A DNA stretch of 64,000 bases from Gavia stellata (Eukaryota > Chordata > Aves > Gaviiformes > Gaviidae). The DNA is taken from contig NW_026776913.1 of NCBI RefSeq assembly GCF_030936135.1, forward strand, positions 248,001 to 312,000, written 5' to 3'. Made by a program: the position numbers and the translations under genes. Below are positions 1-10,441 of this stretch, one piece after another; the stretch's first letter is position 1, and every line of letters starts with the position of its first letter. The notes under the pieces were generated by a model. The model had not been told where the DNA came from. It ran no database searches and saw only the letters and a list, made by a program, of their open reading frames with translations.

Positions 1-96
1 CCCCCAGCTCTGCCTGTGCCCCTTGCTGACACCCTGCAGCACCCCAAAGCCCTTCCAGGAGGCATCTCCCCCTGGGACAGCTGTGGAAGGACCCAC

Positions 97-234
97 CTCT
101 GCGTCCAGCCCTGGCGCTTAGCACTTGCCCAGCCAGGAGGGCCAGGAGCAGGCAGAGAAGGGCCCCCAGGATGATGCAGATGATGACGGGCACTGAGACT
201 CTCCCACTGCTGGTCAGACGGCCTCGGGTGGGAT
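97..234 (-). CDS. SRCR receptor exon 12: transmembrane segment
   Basis: A 138-bp phase 1-1 exon between an acceptor ending ATGCAG and a GTGGGT donor. It codes for a short polar stalk, about 22 hydrophobic residues ([18 protein letters not shown] and onward) and a basic stop-transfer end (RAGRR). The family's internalisation and signalling motifs would be in the next exons, outside the window. Confidence 0.85.
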
Positions 235-3200
235 CTGCATGGGCAAGAACATGGAAGGGGCAGCAGCAGGCCCGGGAGAGGTGGAGGCAGCACCAGTCCT
301 GACCCCCAGCACACAAGGCAGCAGGGGGTGGAGGGCCCCAGGGGTGAGTGACGGGGAAGCTTCCACCCTGCTGAGTAAATTACAACCCTCCCTAACCCTC
401 CACCACCCACCCAGTGCCTCCTCCTGGGAGTTTCACACCCTAGCAAGGAGCCCCTTCCATCCAGCTGTGGGTCACAGTCTGGCCATGGGGATACCCAGCC
501 CTGGGGGGAGGACAAGTTACCTGCTCGGGTTGGGGATGCTGCTGTCCTGGCTATAGCTGCAGAGGAGGAAAAGGAGAGCTGGGCTGAGAGGGCGGGTGTG
601 CCTCCTCCTCAGCACACCGTGTATGTGTCTGTAGGTGTCCTTGACACATCCCACCCAAATTGCCCTTCCTGTAGTGCTAGAGAGGGAGGCTGGGACTGGG
701 TCCAGGGCTTCTGCTGTGGGCAGCAGGCAGGATGGCACAGCCAGCCCAGGGGATAGCCCTGGGGCTGCAGGGCCCCACGGGCAGTGGCCAGAGGATGTCC
801 AGTTCCACCAAGACTGCTCCCCACCTGGCACCAGGCTCCTGCACTCTGCAGGAACGTTCTTGCTCTTGGGAGGTCAGGGGCCATGCCAGGACCAAGTGGA
901 CAAAAGGCCTTCCCCAGCTCCCTGCCAATACCCAAGCAAAGGGTCCCAGTCCTGCCACTCACCTGAGCAGCGCACGGCAGCATCTTCCTTATGCCGGCAA
1001 ACACCGCTGTCCCCGGGCCGGGCCCAGCAGTCCTGTAAGGACAGCTCTGTCCCCTGGCACTCCACCTGCTCCAGCCAGATGGGGCCCATCCCCATCCCAA
1101 ATGCAGCCTCATGCAGGGCAGACACTGCGGGGCCACAGCCCAGCTGCCTGCACGCCACTTCAGCATCCCGCATGTCCCAGGAGTCATCGCACACCGTCCC
1201 CCAAGAGCCACGGTGCCAGACCTCCACTCTGCCTGAGCACCCGTCCTCGCCTCCCACTGCACGAATCTTCTCCCTGTCTGGAGAAGGCAAAGACCTCCCA
1301 TGGCACTGAGACAGCTGGCAGAGCCCTGCCAGACAAGAAGGGTACACAGGGGAGCAGCTCCCTACCTGTGCAGCTCGTGGAGTTGGGGCACGGGGCCAAC
1401 GGGCTCTGGGGCATTTCTGGGCGTCCCCCTGAAGAAGGAAACACTGTGGTGAAGGGGTTTGTTTGGGGGATCGTGCAGAACAGAGCAGGGCTGAGCTCTG
1501 CTTGTGCCTCCCTTTGCCATCATGATCACGGCAGCAACTGAACACCGGTCATTCAGGGGACACGCGTTGGACTGTGGGGGGACCCAGATTGCTCAGCCCC
1601 AAAAGGTCCCTGGTTTGCAGAGCAGCAGGAGGGTGTCCATGGAGGGAAGGCACCTCTGAATCCTGTCTAGTCTGTTCTGAGACCTCACCTAGAGATACCT
1701 CTGCCTCCCCTGGGCACTGCTGGCAACCTGGGTGGCAACTGCTGCTGGACATGTGTGGCTGCGGTCATGCTTGTGCCACTGGCAACACAAGGGTCTGACA
1801 TGGAAAGGAAAAGCCCCTCCAAGCCCTTTCTCTGTGTTTGACTATGCCCAGCGGGTAGCAGGATCTGGGGTGACACGGGTGCCCAAACGGCTCAGAGTTA
1901 CCGTTGCAGATGATGTGGACCTCGTCTCGCAGGTCTTCGCATGACTGTGGGTCCCAGGGAGCCGAGGGACACTGCCAGAAGGAGCTGGTTTTCTCCCCAC
2001 ACTGCACCTTATCCAGCCACGCAGGGCCAGACACCCTACCATAGGGCAGGCCTGTTTCCTGGGATCCTCTGTCTCCGCAGCCCAGCTCCTTGCATGCCAG
2101 TGACACCGTGTCGAGAGTCATCGAGTTGGAGCAAATGCTCCCCCATGTCCCGTTGTAGAAAACCTGCAGGCGCCCAGAGCAGCCGTCGCTGTTCTCCAGC
2201 CTCAGGGCCACGAACTCTGGGAGGAAAGGCACCAAGGGGGAACAGGCTGGTCTGGGGCTGTGGGAGCCAGGACACCTCTGCACCCGCCAGGCACTCAGAC
2301 GGGCAGGGGCAGGGGCAGCACACCCGCCTTGCACCCAGGGGCAGAGAGAAGTCCCTGATGGACAGACACCCCTGCCCTTCCCGCTAACCCTTGGGGACAG
2401 CTGAGCTCCCCAGGGACCCCCGGTGGGACTGAGGGTGCCCATGCATGGGTGTCCACAGGACGGGCTTGGGCAGGAGCTCAGAGGCAGCCAGGGAGAGCCT
2501 TGGCCATGCCCGGCCCTCCGTGTGTCCTGGCCTCCCCAGGAACCAGGCTCCCACCACAGCTCCCAGCACAGACCTGAACAGACGACTCCCGCATCCTCTT
2601 TGTGCCCGCAGTCGTGCTGCCCCCAGGGCCTGGCAGGGCAGTCCCAGAGAGCAGCTTCGGCCCCGGAGCAGTTCACGCCATCCAGCCAGATCTGCCCGGA
2701 GCCTTCCCCAAACTGAGCAGAGCCAGCCACCTCCACTGCCCCTCCGCAGCCCAGCTGGTGGCAAACGACGGCAGCATCAGACGTGTCCCAGCCATCATCG
2801 CAGACAGTCCCCCAGCTGCCCTGGTAGTAGATCTCCACTCTCCCGGCGCAGCGCCCAGCCCCGTTCACCAGCCGGACCCGCCGGCTCCCTGTAGTGGGTA
2901 GAAACCCCTGTTGCTCTCAGGGGCCGGCTGCCCACCCACCCTGTCACCTGGGGGGCCCGTGCAACGCCGCTCACCCCAGCAAATGACTCCCACGTCCTCC
3001 GCAACCCCTGCCGCCAGTGCACTCTCAGGCAGGGAGGTGTTGCAGAGGGTCAGGTTGGCCTCGTGCCCTGCGCACCGGACCCCTCGCAGCCCCACAGGGC
3101 CCGTCCCTCGCTCCGGCTTTGGGGGGTTGTAAGCTCTCCCTGCCTCTCCGCACCGCAGCTGCCGGCACACCACGCTGGCCTCCTGCACATCCCACTGGTC

Positions 3201-6200
3201 ATCCAGGACTCTGCCCCACGTCCCATGCTGGAAGATCTCCACTCGCCCATCGCACCGGCTCCCTCCACCCACCAGCCGCAGGGATGCAAAGCTGGCTGAG
3301 CCTAGGGAGAGCAGAGATACCACAGCCATTGGCGGCACCGGGGAGCATGGTACCCTTCAGGGAGCAGGGCAAGAGGGGATTTTCCGACCAAACAGGACAA
3401 GATTGAGCCTTGTGTTGGCGAGAAGAGAGGGCAAAGCTTTGGCCTGTTCTACAGCTCACACCCAGGTCTGCTGCTGCTGGGGGCTCCTGCCTGGGTGGTG
3501 GGATGAGGCTCTGCAGGGCCCTCTGTGGGGATGGGATGCAGCTGTCTGCAGCCAGAGGGCTGAGGCAGTGCCCTGCAGCCCTGTCCTGGGCTCATCCCAA
3601 AGTATAGGAACAGAGGAGCCCAGGCCTGGCAGCGGCACCAGGGCCTAAGCCACTGCCCTGATGCTTCAGTCCTCAGCTCTCCCGCAGCAGAGTGGTCAGA
3701 CTAAGCAGGCAAAGCCCTCCCGTTGGCTCCTGGGTTTCTCCAGGGAGAAATTCAGCCTGGTACTGCCTTGCGACCCCTACTTTGGGTGGCCATGATGCAC
3801 ACAAAGGGCGAATGAAGTTAAGGCAGCATTTTTCCGGCACTCACCTGAGCAAATAACAGCAGCGTTGCTCCCGCGGGAGCATGGTGAGGCCCCCAGGGTG
3901 ATCACTGGGCACTGACCCAGGTGGGCTTCAGTCCCGTCACAGTGGAATGAGTCTCTCCAGACAGGGCCAGTCTCTCTCCCAAAATACTCTCCTCCAGGAA
4001 TGGACTCGGCAAACCCACAGTTGAGTTGATGACAGAGAACGTGGGCATCCGACAGATCCCAGTGGGAGGCACAGAGGGTCCCCCAGGTCCCCAGCACCTG
4101 GACCTCCACCCTCCCTGCACATGCCGTGCTGCCGTTCACCAGCCTGAACCCTGTGTACTCTGGGGACAGAGGAGGAGGAGAGAGGGCGGATTGGTGCTCT
4201 TGTACCCCCAGTAGCTGGCGGGGAGGCCAGAGGAACAGCATGCCTTTCTTCTCCTTCTGCACTATTTTCATGCTGCAGACAATCCCCTCATCCCTCCTGC
4301 CCTCACACCCGGCCCAGCACGGTCCTTGTTCTGTTCCCCAACCCCGGGCACAGCCCCAGTGTTCAACACCCCACCCCGAGTCCTTACGTGTGCAGGTGAC
4401 AATAGCGCTGTTCACGTGGGTGCAGGGCTGGTCCCTGGGGGACCCTCTGGGGCAGGAGGCCAGGAGGGATTCATTCCCCACACACTGCAGCGCTCCATCC
4501 CAGATGGGACCGACCCCTTCTCCAAAGTGACCTCCTCCAGTGACAGGCAGGGCCACGCCGCACTGCAGCTCCCTGCAGACCACGTCAGCAGCTTTGGGAC
4601 CAAAGTGGGAATCACAGACGGTTTTCCACTGGTCCCCATCACGGATCTCCACACGTCCTGAGCAGTGGCTCTTCCCTTCCACCAGCCGGACAAATCCTGG
4701 AAAAAACACAAAGCAGCTGGGAGTTCCCAGAGCCCTCTGGCAGTTACATTTCCACATCTCTGGTGACCTTCAAGCAAGCCATGACCAAATCACCCATTGC
4801 ACATCCCAGAGGAAGCTGTGCGGGAGTGTTGGTGCCACAAAGGCATCCAGGAACCCTTGCGCCCCTTCACTACACCATCACAGCACTCAAGGGTACGTGC
4901 CTATCTCAGACCCACAGCAGACCCTGCAGACCATGTTGCTGCCTTTGGGACCAAAGTGTGAGTCACAGACAGTTATCCAGAGGTCGTCCTCATGCATCGC
5001 TACATGTCCTTAGAAGGGGCTCTCCCCTCAGACCAGCTGGACAGATTCTGGACCAACCAAAGACCCCTGAGATTTCCCACAGCCCTTTGGTTGCCACGGG
5101 CAAAAAGCCCCACGACCACCCCTGCTGTTCTCAGGGGGTGCTGATGGCACAAACACATCAGGGCCCCCCTGCTGCTCCTCAGAAATCAGCACAGCACTTG
5201 TGGGCTTGCTTCTCTCCCAAAGCCATAGCCACAGGCACCGCTCAGACAAACTGCTGCTGCCCCAGAGGCCTGGGGCTGCCTGGCACTGGTCCCTGGGCAC
5301 TGCAGCACCTGAAGCACTTGGGGTCCAGGGAAATGCGCCCAGGCGCTGTTGGCTGCTGCAGCTTGCTCTGCCCCACTGAGCTCAGGGCCAGACGTGAGGA
5401 ACCCCTTGGAGCTGCCAGAAATGCACCCCATTCCCCAGGGGGTCTTGAACTGTTGGGGTGCTTCGGGTAGACAGAATATGTCACAGAGCAGAAGCATGGT
5501 GAGGCTGTACCTGCAGTCAGTGTCTGTACCAGCCCCCCGCTCCAGCACCCTCCTGGGAAAGAGGTCCTCAGCCATGGCCAGAGTGCACTTCTGGATGCGC
5601 ATGTCCCTGGCCAACAGCCGGGAAGAGGGCAGGAGAGTGGACAGAAGAGCAACCCTGGGCTTTCACGAGCTCCCAGTGCAAGGGCAGGCACAGAGGAGAG
5701 CCAGTAAACGGTGGCACATCCAAAAGTGCAAGGCAGCCCAGCACTGGGAGAGACCTGAGAGGCTGGGCAGCGGGTCAGCACTGCCTGGACAGGGCTGTAT
5801 CCTCACGGGAAGTCTCTTGAGGGGTGACCCTGGGAGAGGAATGAAGTGCCACATGCCACCCCACTCGTCTGCCCAAGCCCCGTGGTCCCCCTCTCCAAGC
5901 AATCCCTTTGCTTGGGCCAAGGGACTCCTGTCTGCCAGGGGGCACAACCCAAAATTCCCCATCCATCTCACGCCCTTCCCTGCGGCTGTGGGTGTCTGCG
6001 TGAGTCACTCTTGGTGCCTCTGGCATGGGGGGACCTGGCCCTCCCCTCAGTGCTGCCAGACAGGCCCTGGGTGAAAGGGAGGAGAAAGATGGGAACCAAC
6101 AGACACTGCGGGGCTGGGTGGGGGATTTATCTGAGCCACTTCAGGGGCCAGGCAGGGTATGGACACCCTGGGGCAGGTTCCCACTGGGCCTTCCCCAGGG

Positions 6201-9200
6201 ATGGAGGACATCAGCAATGACAATCCCAGCTCAGCAGTTCAACCAGCATCATGGGACCCTGCTCAAGCATCCATGTGTTGCTCCCTGAGGGCACAACCAG
6301 GCCCCTTTCCCTGTCCTACCTCCCAAGGTGGAGAACAGGCTCTCCCTTACCTGAACACGTCACTCCAGCATCACCACCGTGACCACAGTTATGTTCACCC
6401 CATCCTCCATGTGTGCAGTCAGACAGGGCAGACTCAGTGCCATTACAGCCAACATCATCCATCCAAATGGGGCCGGATCCTGGCCCAAAGTGTCCGTACT
6501 GAGGCGCTCCAACAGCAGACCCACAGTCCAGCTGCTTACAAACCACTGCAGCATCATCCATGCCCCAATAGTCACCACACACGGTCCCCCACTGGCCCCT
6601 GTGTTTCACCTCCACTCTCCCGGCACAGTGTTTGCCGCCATCCGCCAGCCTCACCTCCGCAGCACCTTCAAACACTGACACAGGACCAGTCAAGACAGTG
6701 CCGAGCCCCAGCACTGTGGGTCTGGGGAAACTCCTGCCCGGACGGAGTCAGAGGTACCAGGGTGGGAGCCCACTCCCTGCCAGGCTGTTCCCAGGGCAGT
6801 GCAGGGGTTCCTTCTATCCCCACGGGCTGTGCAAGGTTGGGGGTGCCCAGGTCCAGCCCTACTGTGTTGTTTGTGGCCCCACAGACCTTGACACTCCCAC
6901 CCAATGGCCAGCTGTCCCCTGCCCCCAGCCCAGGGCACCCGCTCCTCCCCAGCCAGCACCCTGAGAAGAGACCTGTCCCCACCAGGGCTCCCCCAGGCAC
7001 ACACTGCTGCTTCTCCCCAGGGCCCCCAGCTCCCCTGGACCACAGCCTGCCTAGGGCACCTCCCAACCCATCCTCCACCCTCAGGCCTTCCTGTGTCCCT
7101 TGTGGGGCAACACGGTGATCCCAGGGAGCCCTCCCAACCCATGCCCCCTCCTTGTCCCCAAGGCCTCAGCCCAGCCCTGCCCTTGTCGAGGATCCCCCAG
7201 GAAGGTCACCTCTCTGCCAGCCTGTGGCAACAGATACCCCAGTTCCCTTGTCTCCACAGCACAACCTGCCTCCCCCGCCCCAGGCTGGGGCTCAACCCAG
7301 TGTTCAACACCCCACCAGAATTCTTACATGTGCAGGTGACAATAGCGCTGTTCACGTGGGTGCAGGGCTGGTCCCTGGGGGACCCTCTGGGGCAGGAGGC
7401 CAGGAGGGATTCATTCCCCACACACTGCAGCGCTCCATCCCAGATGGGACAGACCCCTTCTCCAAAGTGACCTCCTCCAGTGACAGGCAGGGCCACGCCG
7501 CACTGCAGCTCCCTGCAGACCACGTCAGCAGCTTTGGGACCAAAGTGGGAATCACAGACGGTTTTCCACTGGTCCCCATCACGGATCTCCACACGTCCTG
7601 AGCAGCGGCTCTTCCCTTCCACCAGCCGGACAAATCCTGGAAAAAACACAAAGCAGCTGGGAGTTCCCAGAGCCCTCTGGCAGTTACATTTCCACATCTC
7701 TGGTGACCTTCAAGCAAGCCATGACCAAATCACCCATTGCACATCCCAGAGGAAGCTGTGCGGGAGTGTTGGTGACATAAACACATCCAGCCCCACCCTC
7801 CCCGCACCCCTTCTCTACACCCTCAGGGCTCTAGAGGTTATGTGTCTGGTGCAGCACCAGGCTCCACTCTGACAATCTGCTGCTGCACAAAGTGCCCTTC
7901 ACTGCCCGGCATGGTCCCCCCATCACCGCAGTGGTGTGCGCAGTTTGGGTCCACAAGAACTGGCCCAGATGATAATGACTGCTGCAGCCTGCTCAGTCCC
8001 TGCAGAGCTTGCGACCAGGCAGGGCCATCACCTTGATACAGCCATAAATACAACACGCTCCCAGGGGTGCTCTAGGGTGCTGGGAGGTTCCTTTTAAGCA
8101 GGAGATGTCACAGAGCACAGAAATGCTGCAGCTGTAATCATGGCTGGTGCCTGTCCAGACCCCTCTGATGCCTGCTCAAGGGGGAATGTTCTCAGCCAGG
8201 GACACAACGCTCTGCCTGGATGTGTGCACAACCCGGATCAACGGCCAGACAGAGGGGCAGGAGTTTCACATGCCCCCCTGGGCCCATGCCTACTCTCACG
8301 GAACAGCCAGCACAGATGAGGATCTGCAAGTGCTGCCAAAGTCCCTCGTGTCATGGGGCAGTGTAGGGAGATGTGGGCAGGCAGGAGAGGTTGGGCAGTG
8401 GCCAGCACAACCTGCACGGGGTCATGTCCCCGCAGGGCTGTCACAGTCCCAGGGACGTCCTAGTGCCAGCCTGGGACTCTGGCGATGGAAGAAGCAGCCA
8501 GGGTCAAGCAGCCACCAAGCCCTGAGCCCTCGGGACAGGCAGCAAAGGGCTTTGTGGCCACCCTGCTCCTTTGCCCAGGGCCCACCACTCTAAAAAGTCC
8601 CTTCAATTCAGTCGAGGTGCTCATGTCTGTGAGGGGGAATTACCCAGTGTGACCAGCCACCTCACACCAGTCCTCCAAGATGTGGGGTGCCAAGCAAGTC
8701 CCCCGTGGTGTTTCCAGGACAGGGACCCTCAGCATTTTTGTCTGGGAACTGGCAGAATAGGTGGAGATCGATGAAGCCCAGTGGACACCCTGGGCCAGGG
8801 ATGGAGGACTCATCTGCAGCCCAAGACACCAACTGAGGCGGGGCTGAGAAACTGAGGCAGAGTTAGTTCGCCTTGGGGTAGGCTCCCACTGGGCTTTCCC
8901 TGGAGACCGATTACACCAGCAACGACAGTCCTGGCTTGGCAGTGTGATTGGCCACACTGGGCCCTGATTAGACATCTGCTTGTTGCTCCCTGAGGGCACA
9001 GCCAGGTTCCTTTGCCTGTCCCAGCCCCAAAGGTAGGCAACAGGCTGATCCCTTACCTGAACACGTCACTCCAGCATCACCACCGTGACCACAGTTATGT
9101 TTACCCCATCCTCTGTGTGTGCAGTCAGACAGGGCAGACTCGGTGCCTTTACAGCCAACATCATCCATCCAAATGGGGCCGGATCCTGGTCCAAATTGTC

Positions 9201-10441
9201 CGTACTGAGGAGCTCCAACAGCAGACCCACAGTCCAGCTGCTTACAAACCACTGCAGCATCGTTCATACTCCAGTAGTCACCACACACGGTCCCCCACTG
9301 GCCCCTGTGTTTCACCTCCACTCTCCCGGCACAGCGCCTGCCGCCATCCGCCAGCCTCACCTCCGCAGCTCCTTTAAACAACAACATGGGATGGGTCAGG
9401 AGAGCACCAAACCTTAGCACTGCATGTCTGGGGGAACCCCCTGCCCAGGTAGAGTCAGAGGTACCAGGGTGGGAGCCCACTCCCTTCCAGGCTGTCCCCA
9501 GTACAATGTGAGGGTCCCTTCTATCCTCAGGGGCTGCACAAGGCTGGGGGTGTTGAGTTCTGGCCCGGCTGAGTCATTCACCATCCCACCACACAAGGTA
9601 CCTTCTCCCACTGCAATGACCACGTGCCCCCCCGCCCATACCCACCCGCACACTGCCCAGCCCTGCACTGGGCACCCGCTCCTCCACAGCCCAGCACCCC
9701 CTGAACAGCCCCAGGCACCCAGGCCTGCAGCTTCCCATGCAAACCGCCTGCCCCAGCACCGTCCAAACCCAACCCCACGCCGGGGCTTTCCATGTTCACA
9801 AGGAGCACCGAGACGATCCCGATGGTCCCCCAACCCACATCCCCTCCTCGCCTCTGGTGTCAGTTCAGTCCCTGCACTGAGCCAGGCCCCCCAGGAAGGA
9901 TGTCTCTCTACTGGAGATGCCCGGTCCCCTTCTCTCTGAGAGGTACGAACTGCTGTCATGGGGTCAGGGCTCCCCTGGAACAAGGGGGCAGCGAGCCGCA
10001 CAGAAACCCTCTGGGGTAGCCCAAAGGTTGGCAGTGCCCTGGGGATCTCTGGGTGCTGCCATCACTAGCTAGGCCACCACTGGCTCCAAAGGCACCGTGT
10101 TGGGGAAGAGGGGGGTGTCCAAAAGGGTACCCCAGGACAGGGTGTCTATGAATCAAGCTAGGCAGAGGCTGCCCTAAACACTGGAACCCCGGAAAAGGAG
10201 ACACTCTCTCCCACCCAGATGGGCACAGGGAAAGGCACAGGGTCCATGGACTTGAGCACCTTCTGGCCCTCGTCTCAGTGGCACCTGCAAAGAAACCCCG
10301 TTCCCAGACAGATCCCAATGACCACGCTGGTACCCGCTGGCCCTGGGCTGTGGGACAAGGGAGTCGGCACTTACCTCTGCACAGCTGCACCCAGAGAAGC
10401 AGCCACAGCACCTCAGGGGACAGGAGTCCCTCTGTGCCCAT
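97..10441 (-). CDS. CD163/WC1-like SRCR scavenger receptor, 3' end outside window
   Basis: Type I membrane receptor of the group B scavenger-receptor cysteine-rich family (CD163, WC1/CD163L1); such proteins bind ligands or microbes on macrophages or gamma-delta T cells. Exons in transcript order, all on the minus strand: 10441-10375 signal peptide; SRCR1 9371-9057; SRCR2 7636-7328; SRCR3 6665-6351; SRCR4 4696-4388; SRCR5 4159-3845; SRCR6 3301-2975; SRCR7 2888-2574; SRCR8 2216-1902; hinge 1428-1366; SRCR9 1277-963; transmembrane 234-97. Each exon is flanked by AG/GT and all junctions are phase 1, so any exon can be added or lost without a frameshift. No stop lies inside the joined frame. The cytoplasmic tail exons must lie left of position 97. 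CD163 also has nine SRCR domains, but its linker lies after domain 6, so orthology is unproven. Family assignment is firm; exact name and cell type are not. Confidence 0.9.
963..1277 (-). CDS. SRCR receptor exon 11: SRCR9 (membrane-proximal)
   Basis: A 315-bp exon, complete eight-cysteine SRCR domain ([36 protein letters not shown]) with donor GTGAGT. It is the last extracellular domain before the transmembrane exon. Confidence 0.9.
1366..1428 (-). CDS. SRCR receptor exon 10: proline-rich hinge
   Basis: A 63-bp phase 1-1 exon (acceptor CTTCAG, donor GTAGGG) coding for a proline-rich linker with two cysteines and an NST sequon ([18 protein letters not shown]). CD163 and WC1 proteins carry comparable short linkers between SRCR groups. 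It sits just before the membrane-proximal SRCR. It was found from phase and splice sites; transcript support is not available. Confidence 0.65.
1902..2216 (-). CDS. SRCR receptor exon 9: SRCR8
   Basis: A 315-bp exon, divergent domain with all eight cysteines. The usual DDxW after the second cysteine is replaced by [13 protein letters not shown], a form seen in particular CD163/WC1 domains. The donor is GTAACT. An NGT sequon lies near the second cysteine. Confidence 0.88.
2574..2888 (-). CDS. SRCR receptor exon 8: SRCR7
   Basis: A 315-bp exon, complete eight-cysteine domain ([21 protein letters not shown], then VVCHQLGC and HKEDAGVVC). The donor is GTCTGT, weaker than the others. An NCS sequon overlaps the fifth cysteine. 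Confidence 0.9.
2975..3301 (-). CDS. SRCR receptor exon 7: SRCR6, lacking the C2-C7 pair
   Basis: A 327-bp phase 1-1 exon, longer than its neighbours. The SRCR fold is recognisable ([37 protein letters not shown]), but the canonical second cysteine (TVCDD) is replaced by VLDD, and the seventh, expected before the EDVGVIC segment, is missing in an alanine-rich stretch. In group B domains these two cysteines bond to each other, so both partners are gone. An NLT sequon is present. The splice sites are intact. Confidence 0.85.
3845..4159 (-). CDS. SRCR receptor exon 6: SRCR5
   Basis: A 315-bp exon, complete SRCR domain with the segment [15 protein letters not shown], which is typical of one CD163/WC1 domain type. 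Eight cysteines are present and the donor is GTGAGT. An NGS sequon lies near the amino end. Confidence 0.9.
4388..4696 (-). CDS. SRCR receptor exon 5: SRCR4
   Basis: A 309-bp exon; its domain starts [14 protein letters not shown] and has all eight cysteines. From 4389 to 4834 the sequence differs from 7329-7774 at only two bases. A sequon (NES) lies after the fifth cysteine. Confidence 0.9.
4918..5052 (-). pseudogene. Half SRCR exon relic inside intron
   Basis: Lies in the intron between SRCR3 and SRCR4 and resembles the amino-terminal half of SRCR4 (compare 4563-4698). Read on the minus strand it has two in-frame stops within 16 codons of the domain start, and the carboxy-terminal half is missing. 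It is absent from the matching place in the upstream duplicated unit (about 7,800-7,860). Confidence 0.7.
6351..6665 (-). CDS. SRCR receptor exon 4: SRCR3
   Basis: A 315-bp exon, complete eight-cysteine group B SRCR domain, with donor GTAAGG. It contains a potential N-glycosylation site (NGT) just after the fifth cysteine that is absent from its duplicate SRCR1. Confidence 0.9.
7328..7636 (-). CDS. SRCR receptor exon 3: SRCR2
   Basis: A 309-bp exon coding for a complete SRCR domain, nearly identical to SRCR4 (4388-4696). Base 7451 changes a glycine before PIWDG to cysteine, so this domain carries nine cysteines instead of eight. An unpaired cysteine could allow inter-chain or inter-domain bonding; that is inference. 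The donor is GTAAGA. Confidence 0.9.
9057..9371 (-). CDS. SRCR receptor exon 2: SRCR1
   Basis: A 315-bp phase 1-1 exon coding for one complete group B SRCR domain with all eight cysteines ([30 protein letters not shown]). It is the duplicate of SRCR3 (6351-6665), differing at eight residues by eye. The NGT glycosylation sequon of SRCR3 is KGT here. Confidence 0.9.
10375..10441 (-). CDS. SRCR receptor exon 1: signal peptide
   Basis: Codes for about 22 residues: Met-Gly-Thr-Glu, then a leucine/tryptophan-rich hydrophobic core ([11 protein letters not shown]) and a short polar end. The exon ends in phase 1 at a consensus GTAAGT donor (10374-10369). An in-frame ATG nine codons upstream (10468) is possible, but the ATG at 10441 gives the usual signal-peptide length. 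Entry into the secretory pathway fits the transmembrane exon at the other end of the gene. Confidence 0.75.

Larger units (their letters stand above)
4352..9950 (-). repeat. Two tandem units, each with an SRCR pair and introns
   Basis: Unit 1 (about 4,352-7,290) holds SRCR3 and SRCR4; unit 2 (about 7,292-9,950) holds SRCR1 and SRCR2. Exons and introns both align: 6,720-7,000 with 9,425-9,720, and 5,230-6,000 with 7,870-8,600. Unit 2 is shorter, mainly because it lacks the half-SRCR relic segment. The exon pair sits at offset 2,940 bp on the left side and 2,706 bp on the right. Confidence 0.85.

Noticed and set aside
609-1541. Several 200-270 codon open frames on both strands over the SRCR9 region
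   Set aside because: They overlap the SRCR9 and hinge exons antisense or out of frame, lack domains, and arise from GC-rich sequence with few stops.
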